NCBI GenBank assembly: GCA_002314055.1
Contig: DCBP01000085.1
Coordinates: 1 to 36,379, forward strand
Reading direction: 5' to 3'
Length of the DNA: 36,379 nucleotides
Origin: Prevotella sp. UBA1104
GTDB taxonomy: Bacteria > Bacteroidota > Bacteroidia > Bacteroidales > Bacteroidaceae
Position 1 is the stretch's first letter. Each line of letters starts with the position of its first letter. The position numbers and the translations under genes are program-made. Below, piece by piece: positions 32,101-36,379 of this stretch. Below the pieces are notes generated by a model that saw nothing but the letters and a program-made list of their open reading frames with translations, searched no databases and was not told the origin of the DNA.

Positions 32101-32656
32101 GTCCGTGTCCCTCCATACTGCCTATTTGCAGGGAAGACAATTTCGTAACACCTGATTTCTCGTTCGTGATGGCGGCATTCACATTCGTGAGCAAGGACGA
32201 CATGTCGCTGGCATTTGTCGTCAATATGAATGGTTTGCCGTCGTCGGGATAACGGATTTCCGAAGAGTGGCTCACCTTCACCTCATTTCTGCGCTGTAGC
32301 CAGAATAGTTTCGGCGTGTCGCCAAGCGCGGCATGGTTTCCCCACCAGCTTCCGGCTGAGAGAAACTTCTGCGTTCCTATGTTGTAAATAAGGAAAATTC
32401 TGTCCATCAGGTCTAACTGCTGCGTTGAGGTTGATGCCGTTGTTGGGCATCCCGTGGTGGCAATAGATACCGCCGAGACATTGTTTATGTCCACTCCCTT
32501 TAGTTCGCCTATCTTTTCGGGCAATGACGACAAATCCCTGTCGTCATCATCTCCGCTTGCCGATGTCAAGCGCAAGGGCGCAGCATTCAAATCTACGACA
32601 AGAACCGTTGCCGCAAATGAAAAAACAATACGCTTAAAAGAACCAAATATTACCAT
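29117..32656 (-). CDS. Large multi-domain secreted protein, T9SS-like C terminus (copy 2)
   Basis: This 1179-residue protein is a paralog of the 1115-residue protein at 13700-17047. It has a signal peptide (VFSFAATVLVVDLNA), the trefoil-like segment FLIYNIGTQKFLSAGSWWGN, a lectin-like region with GKYNIHIYYSQTKHSLEVDY, the segment MSDPSFSRES ... GRGRMYQDIAVYYPGWYSVR, the module WNTLMLPVSLTKKQFNETFG ... YKPYIIKP, and the C-terminal tail GIYTIGGQKI ... LPSGMYIVNGKKFIKR. The C-terminal pattern suggests T9SS-dependent export and surface attachment. Large acidic and Asn-rich insertions distinguish the copies. No enzymatic motif is recognised. The upstream promoter is at 32799-32807. Confidence 0.85.
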   Translation of the reverse strand: MVIFGSFKRIVFSFAATVLVVDLNAAPLRLTSASGDDDDRDLSSLPEKIGELKGVDINNVSAVSIATTGCPTTASTSTQQLDLMDRIFLIYNIGTQKFLSAGSWWGNHAALGDTPKLFWLQRRNEVKVSHSSEIRYPDDGKPFILTTNASDMSSLLTNVNAAITNEKSGVTKLSSLQIGSMEGHGRSHATYESIKLIRTASDGTTTENVLKENYSPNGAKFQVDTTDFDANTDKIVVTVDMENCFDNYDGAVASKDNKAEGIISFGNAIDTWLYDSKDTNKGTGKYNIHIYYSQTKHSLEVDYVDADARYGGDDNNGKSRSTIRNIRGRATITFSKDGISVTELSPITCEVPYVADKAGDIVNFKYNSDGTIYIGNDNKYVVDESGNGKPFATTFNSYVYAEKDKENTDVQTWFLSSRIKSTTEAKSEEGKYLGFSELNTSVESNLGGAAGIVGCFVDRGVSDADTHREMAQWTFTPVTVDGETGNIFQMTQYLSYNEDGNPTTDKGSDGHSVRNRFYLQATNGYVTGRNEFKGKDDTRFYHMADENGDGKINDEYNMAELSTELDTAKPKNAMWKIVSLNEYLDLIGGVKSEMANPVELTYLMSDPSFSRESGALERWKIDDGLSSTSTLEKDAKLKIGYDGYYKTSPTQQDYLYKTADTGNSSDYNGNDKMKITHSQYMSAKIGNGGRGRMYQDIAVYYPGWYSVRCQGMSNVDAKLFVQRVSGIDGEKVSEPIVKDLVKVTNTDINNLTMSKKALWPYDYGMPQYNAAVAMNDDALTEADKTKTVDKYRNYVLIYIDKVNGAEISRLNPVYLRFGIDVKNGDTNVAETDEFTVFDNFHLLFGGKSDIPNLVLNEDFTSMDYLDQTIHTYENKPMHLYRTFTHDKWNTLMLPVSLTKKQFNETFGSEAKLAELYELTSTSVRFTYVEPENDDDIMLEAYKPYIIKPVDTGAASTEYEAQLAKRSNPSEFVTVKCPENHYLVNDVTLKPKEEEGTTTKYYDFSTGDEYKAIINGTTYDYTIDANSSTPSGSDLGTLHCYATLCKTFESVTEGGNSYGYKIIDGRPTLRSSNAYIMKGGTMYKVPEMENGYGLKAFRCWFQYDEPQSSVGQQDVKLIINGISDSETSIDSIAEADGISTIAKYADGIYTIGGQKIACGTSADSLPSGMYIVNGKKFIKR

Positions 32657-32798
32657 ACTACTGATTTTTACATTTTATTTTAAATATACTATTACATGAA
32701 AATTGTAAATACGATAATTGCATTTTTGCATTAATGTATTGTGACCGCTGCCACACTTGTCTGTGTACCCATAACAATCGTTACATTGCTTTATCGTT

Positions 32799-32807
32799 GC
32801 AAAGATA
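32799..32807 (-). promoter_or_regulatory. Promoter -7 element of large secreted protein copy 2
   Basis: The minus strand reads TATCTTTGC, matching TAnnTTTG, about 143 nt upstream of the start codon. A leader of about 135 nt results. No -33 TTTG is obvious. Confidence 0.5.
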
Positions 32808-32902
32808 ATAAATTTTTGTTAATTTCTTGAATATTCTTCCGGTAATAGTCTTATAACTTGTTGATTTGTAGTGTATTTAACTTTATTTAAAGTAAATTCT
32901 TC

Positions 32903-32910
32903 GGGGGGGG
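32903..32910. repeat. Homopolymer of eight G
   Basis: A run of eight G lies in otherwise AT-rich DNA about 250 nt upstream of the large secreted protein gene and about 95 nt upstream of its -7 element. Such tracts are prone to slippage. Confidence 0.7.
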
Positions 32911-33045
32911 TAAAATGGAAACTTTTTTATGGAAAAAATGACAAGACACAGATGTTTCTGATTTATAATTTTTGCCTTCTGATTTTCTTTTATAAGTGTT
33001 GGGATGGAAAAAAACATATTTATGGTCTTTAATAAGTTTATTGCA

Positions 33046-33121
33046 AAGTTTGGAATATTTATTTCCAAGTTTGGAATAATCATTTTCAAGTTTGCAATAA
33101 TTATTTCCAAGTTTGCAATAA
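33046..33121. repeat. 21-bp palindromic tandem repeat
   Basis: Three full 21-bp units (33046-33066, 33067-33087, 33088-33108) and a partial fourth start with AAGTTTGGAATA or AAGTTTGCAATA and end in TTTCC or TTTTC. Unit junctions form palindromes such as TTCCAAGTTTGGAA. The 21-nt period keeps an open frame, so a short apparent ORF on the minus strand is a consequence of the repeat. The rest of 32811-33238 shows no convincing gene. Confidence 0.75.
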
Positions 33122-33238
33122 AGAATTTATAGTGCTTCTTTATTGTTATTGTGTTGACGAATTGCATGATATGGACACAAATGATTTATTTTGTATAAGC
33201 CAAATACGAAACTTCAACAAGACATGAAAAACGGGAAA

Positions 33239-33274
33239 CCCTCCATTTTCCATATCTGATATGAAAATGGAGGG
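33239..33274. terminator. Hairpin downstream of the GH2 pseudogene
   Basis: CCCTCCATTTTC pairs with GAAAATGGAGGG, extended by ATAT/ATAT, 22 nt past the final stop codon of the pseudogene. On the minus strand the stem is followed by TTTCCCGTTTTTC, an acceptable though imperfect U-rich tail. Confidence 0.65.
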
Positions 33275-33295
33275 TAATCAATATTCTTTACTTTA

Positions 33296-36230
33296 TCAAT
33301 CGGCTGCGTTAAGAATTGGTTTCAACCTCAGTTTAAACGACAGCTTCCCCTGTGGACACATGTATTTGTCGAGCACTATATCTCCGTTGCAGCTGTCGTT
33401 GCCGAGTCCGCTTTGGTATGAATCAAAGTGGGCATAGGCATAACTTTGCTTTGTAAGATTGTAGGAGTGGTGCCCTTTGTCGGCATGTATCGCATAGTTG
33501 AACTGTTGGTCATCGTAGTGTGACAGTGAGAAAGAGACCATACCCTCTGTCTGTATATGCAACGACAGACCCTTGTCGGAGTCCGAAAGTGTGAGGTCGC
33601 GCAATGCCACATGGTCGCTCTGGCTCTGTGCCGCGCTCTGTTCCTCAGCCATGTCGCTTACTGTAGTGGTGTATCTGCCATAAGCGAACCGCGCTGACGG
33701 TCGGAATAGCAGCTTCATGGTCCCTTGGCATAGTATTCCACCTGTTCCATGCCGGGGGCAAACTGCATCGTTATGCCCGAGCGGAGCGAGAATCCTGAGG
33801 ATAAGGAAGAAGTCTTGGTATTGTCTGTTGTTATTTCCATGTCAACTGTTCCGTCTGGATATATCGTATAGCGGGCAGTGTTCGTGCCGTTCCGCCCGCC
33901 CATTGTTGTCTCGACAACGACATTGTTAACATTGGCAGAAGGCGGAGTAACGAGAGAACGATTAGTTGCCGGTAGACCAGAACACTACCGACGGATGGTT
34001 CTTGTTGGCCTTCCAAGCCTTGTGGCATTCTATGCCAGCCTCGTCCATACAGTAGAGTCCATAGTAGTCGAACATGGCATACATCTTAGGCTGACGCGGA
34101 TAATGGCTTGTGCGGACGGTGTTTATATTGCTCTGCTTCATCATCACCACATCCTTGAGCATCGTTGCCACATCGATGGCATGCCCAAGACTCGGATGTA
34201 TGTCCTGTGTGTTCACTCCATTGAAGAACACGCGCTTGCCATTGACAGATACGTAGCTGTTGTCTACTGTCTCCACACGGCGGAAGCCGAACTTGGTGGA
34301 GAATGCCATTTCCTCTGTTCCGCTGCTCTTGTCGCTCTGCACGAGTTCCACGGTGTAAAGGTATGGATTTTCAGTCGACCATGGCTTTAACCCGGTAAGT
34401 CCAGCCATGCTGATTGTCTCCTCTACGGTCATGTTATTCCAGTTTGTACTGAAATCGGCACTGCCTGTGGCTATTTCTTTGCCTTCGGCATCACGGAGTA
34501 TGGCCTTGACAGTTTTGTTCTCTGTCAGCCAGTTGAAGTTTCTTACCTTCACCCTCACGTTCAGCGTTCCGCTTGTGGCATCGTCGTTGAGGTCGGAGGC
34601 AAATAGTTCGTGGTCATATACATAGACCAGCCGGGGTAGACACAAGATACACGTCGCGGTGGATTCCGCTGAGCCGCCACATGTCCTGTCCTTCAAGATA
34701 TGAACCGTCCGACCAATGGTAGCAGCGAACGGAAACGCTGTTCTCTCCCTCACGGACATACTTTGTTACATCAAATTCCGCAGCCGTGTTGCTTCCCTGT
34801 GAATATCCGGAATAATAGCCGTTCACCCATACCGCTATGGCGCTGCACGCTCCGTCGAAATGCAGCGTTACCCTTCGGCTGTCGCTCTTCAATCCGGAAG
34901 CCAACGTGAACGTACGCCGATATGAACCTACGGGATTGTTTGCGAATGGCTTGTTTGCCACAGGCGACACATACGGCGGGTTATCTTCAAACTGGTATCC
35001 GATATTACAGTATATAGGAATGTCGTAACCTGCCATCTCCCAGTTGAGCGGTACGGTGATATTGTCCCATCCGCTTACATTGGCAGCATCGCCATAGTAA
35101 TCGTCATTGCTTGGCAAGACGGAGTTTTTCCAGTCTGCGGTAAACTTGAATTTCCATTCGCCGTTCAGGTTCAGGTAATTGTCGCTCTCCGGCATGAGCC
35201 ATGGCTGAGAATAATAGTCCTTGTCTGCCCTCATCGCCTCGGCAGAGGGGTAAGGGACGAAAGTGGCATGAGCCTCCATTTTGCAGTCTTCCACCTTTGT
35301 CTTGTCTTCCACCCACGACGGGCGGAATGGGGCATCGGCAAACGATGTAATGCCGCTGAAGGTATAGTATCCGTCGGTTTCGCATACTTTTGTGGGGCGC
35401 AGCAGATAGGGCTTGCCTGCCTCTATCTTATCAACTGACGTAAAACAAAGATTCCCATCGCTGAATGATGTATACTCACCCACTTGCATGTCATCGCCAA
35501 ACTGTTCTTTAAGCTGTGTGCCGTCAACGGCAAACGGAATGCAGAAGGAGTTCCAACTGTCTAAGGTGAGCTTGCGGTAGAGGTGTACCTCTGCTTCGCT
35601 GCCGCTTGCCAAGGTCGGGGGCGTAAATGTGGAGGCAGTCTCGTGGAGTTCAATTATGCTGACAAACTTCTTGTAATCGTCTTCAGATATAAAGAGCCAT
35701 TCTGCATCCGCATATCCGGCAGTACCGCCATACGTGCTCGTTATGCCTTGTGCTGATTCTGAATAATAAAGGTTTGCCATGGCGTTTGCCTCAAGCGTGC
35801 GACAGGAGATGCGGTAGGCATTTGGTGTGATAGACTTATTATCAGCAATAGAAGTGAATATCCATTGCGAATATTCCTCTGGCTCACCGAAGCCTCTGGC
35901 ATTGTTCATGGCAAGGGTAAGGAAATCATTTTCTGTCTTTATTGTGAAAAGATTGCTGGTTGTCGTGGCTTCAGCCCTGTCTGCGGAGGAAGACTGTGCC
36001 TTTGCTACCGTTACCGGGCTACCGCTCGAAGCAAGTTTCGTGGCATTACCGTTGGCTAAAATAAAAGCTCTTTGTCCTACATTATATATATAATAGGTGT
36101 TGCCGTCGGAAGGAACCTGTCCAGTAGGCTGCTGCTGTGCCATTGTTAAACAAGGGAAGGCAATGGCTGTTGCAACAGTGAAAAGTCTATAAAGTCTTGT
36201 CATAATTCTTATAATTATAAAATCATTCAT
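33296..36230 (-). pseudogene. GH2 beta-galactosidase pseudogene with extra N-terminal modules
   Basis: Remnant of a secreted GH2 beta-galactosidase. Fragment 1 (34614-36230; probable original start 36203) has a signal peptide, a trefoil-like start (YYIYNVGQRAFILANG), a module WNSFCIPFAVDGTQLKEQFG ... KPYLLRP shared with the two large secreted proteins, and the GH2 sugar-binding domain to HRDVYLVSTP. A one-base frameshift near 34630-34645 leads to fragment 2, which carries the immunoglobulin-like domain and start of the barrel up to HPSVVFWSTGN and then a stop (33962). The next sequence belongs to the small-chain domain (GGRNGTNTARYTI ... YYAKGP), so about 1 kb with both catalytic glutamates is missing. 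A TGA (33715-33717) stands where family members have Trp, and another frameshift near 33680-33695 precedes the last fragment (YGRYTTTVSDMAEE ... LKPILNAAD). Confidence 0.92.
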
Positions 36231-36379
36231 TCATCTTCCGGTTCGTCCCACAAGCCCTTTTGGCTATCGACGAAACTGTCATTGCTTTTTTAATCTATTT
36301 CTTCAGGATTTCCTTCTTCAGACGACCCTGTATTGAACAATAGGGAATCTCCGTCAGAAATAGTAACTACTCAGCACCC
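36227..36379 (-). pseudogene. Decayed third copy of the small acidic peptide (partial)
   Basis: One minus-strand frame running from the window edge encodes VVTISDGDSLLFNTGSS, then EEGNPEEID, a TAA, then KSNDSFVDSQKGLWDEPEDE and a final TGA at 36227-36229. A further in-frame TGA precedes VVTIS. The layout (hydrophobic segment with acidic turn, Gly/Ser centre, Trp-Asp-Glu tail) matches the peptides at 13421 and 28798. Its final TGA overlaps an ATG of the GH2 pseudogene (ATGA). With two internal stops it is probably nonfunctional, unless translation starts after the TAA or these are sequencing errors. Confidence 0.55.

Noticed and set aside
33046..33121. CRISPR array
   Set aside because: Units are contiguous 21-bp tandem repeats with no unique spacers and no cas genes nearby. 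The 18-bp array at 8448-8500 was rejected for the same reason.
32883..33167. A 94-residue reading frame on the minus strand with seven-residue repeats (IANLEII-like)
   Set aside because: The repeat is a product of the 21-bp palindromic tandem array, the frame crosses the G8 tract, composition is extremely AT-driven, and no start signal or family is seen.

Overview
The window looks like a chromosomal segment of a Bacteroidales bacterium, most likely Prevotellaceae. The evidence is Bacteroidetes-type promoters (TAnnTTTG, several with TTTG 19-20 nt upstream), weak or absent Shine-Dalgarno sequences, dimeric glycyl-tRNA synthetase, DUF3098/DUF3316-type genes, and secreted proteins with T9SS-like C-terminal domains. 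The genus assignment is inference from gene content.

Left part (1-13,100) is mostly conserved housekeeping DNA. A tRNA 3' end and its terminator open the window. Leftward genes follow: an FKBP-type isomerase lipoprotein and glyQS; then tcdA-parC-DUF3316-S41 protease, a tightly packed probable operon; then ftsX-DUF3098-uppP-truB-queA-folK, tightly packed from ftsX to truB and with modest gaps up to folK.

The middle (13,100-28,700) is accessory. A 72-residue acidic peptide gene precedes a very large secreted protein (1115 aa), followed by a small lipoprotein and a membrane-anchored calcineurin-like phosphoesterase. Leftward, a four-gene unit encodes an orphan galactitol-type PTS IIC permease, two tiny membrane proteins (68 and 35 aa, the latter easy to miss) and a KduI uronate isomerase with a signal peptide. 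Next come an FN3/choice-of-anchor-J surface protein and two membrane-linked AraC-type regulators, with a candidate small RNA between them.

The right part (28,700-36,379) holds a second copy of the peptide/large-protein pair in the opposite gene order. A third, decaying copy sits at the edge: a peptide remnant with in-frame stops runs into a GH2 beta-galactosidase pseudogene that carries the same N-terminal modules but has lost its catalytic centre.

The main candidate for something new is this recurring pair. Small cytosolic peptides of about 72 residues end in the same residues (FWDDWDNGAD in both intact copies) and are encoded next to multi-domain secreted proteins. Their function is unknown. 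Several unusual repeats (nested palindromes, palindromic tandem arrays) lie in the intergenic regions.
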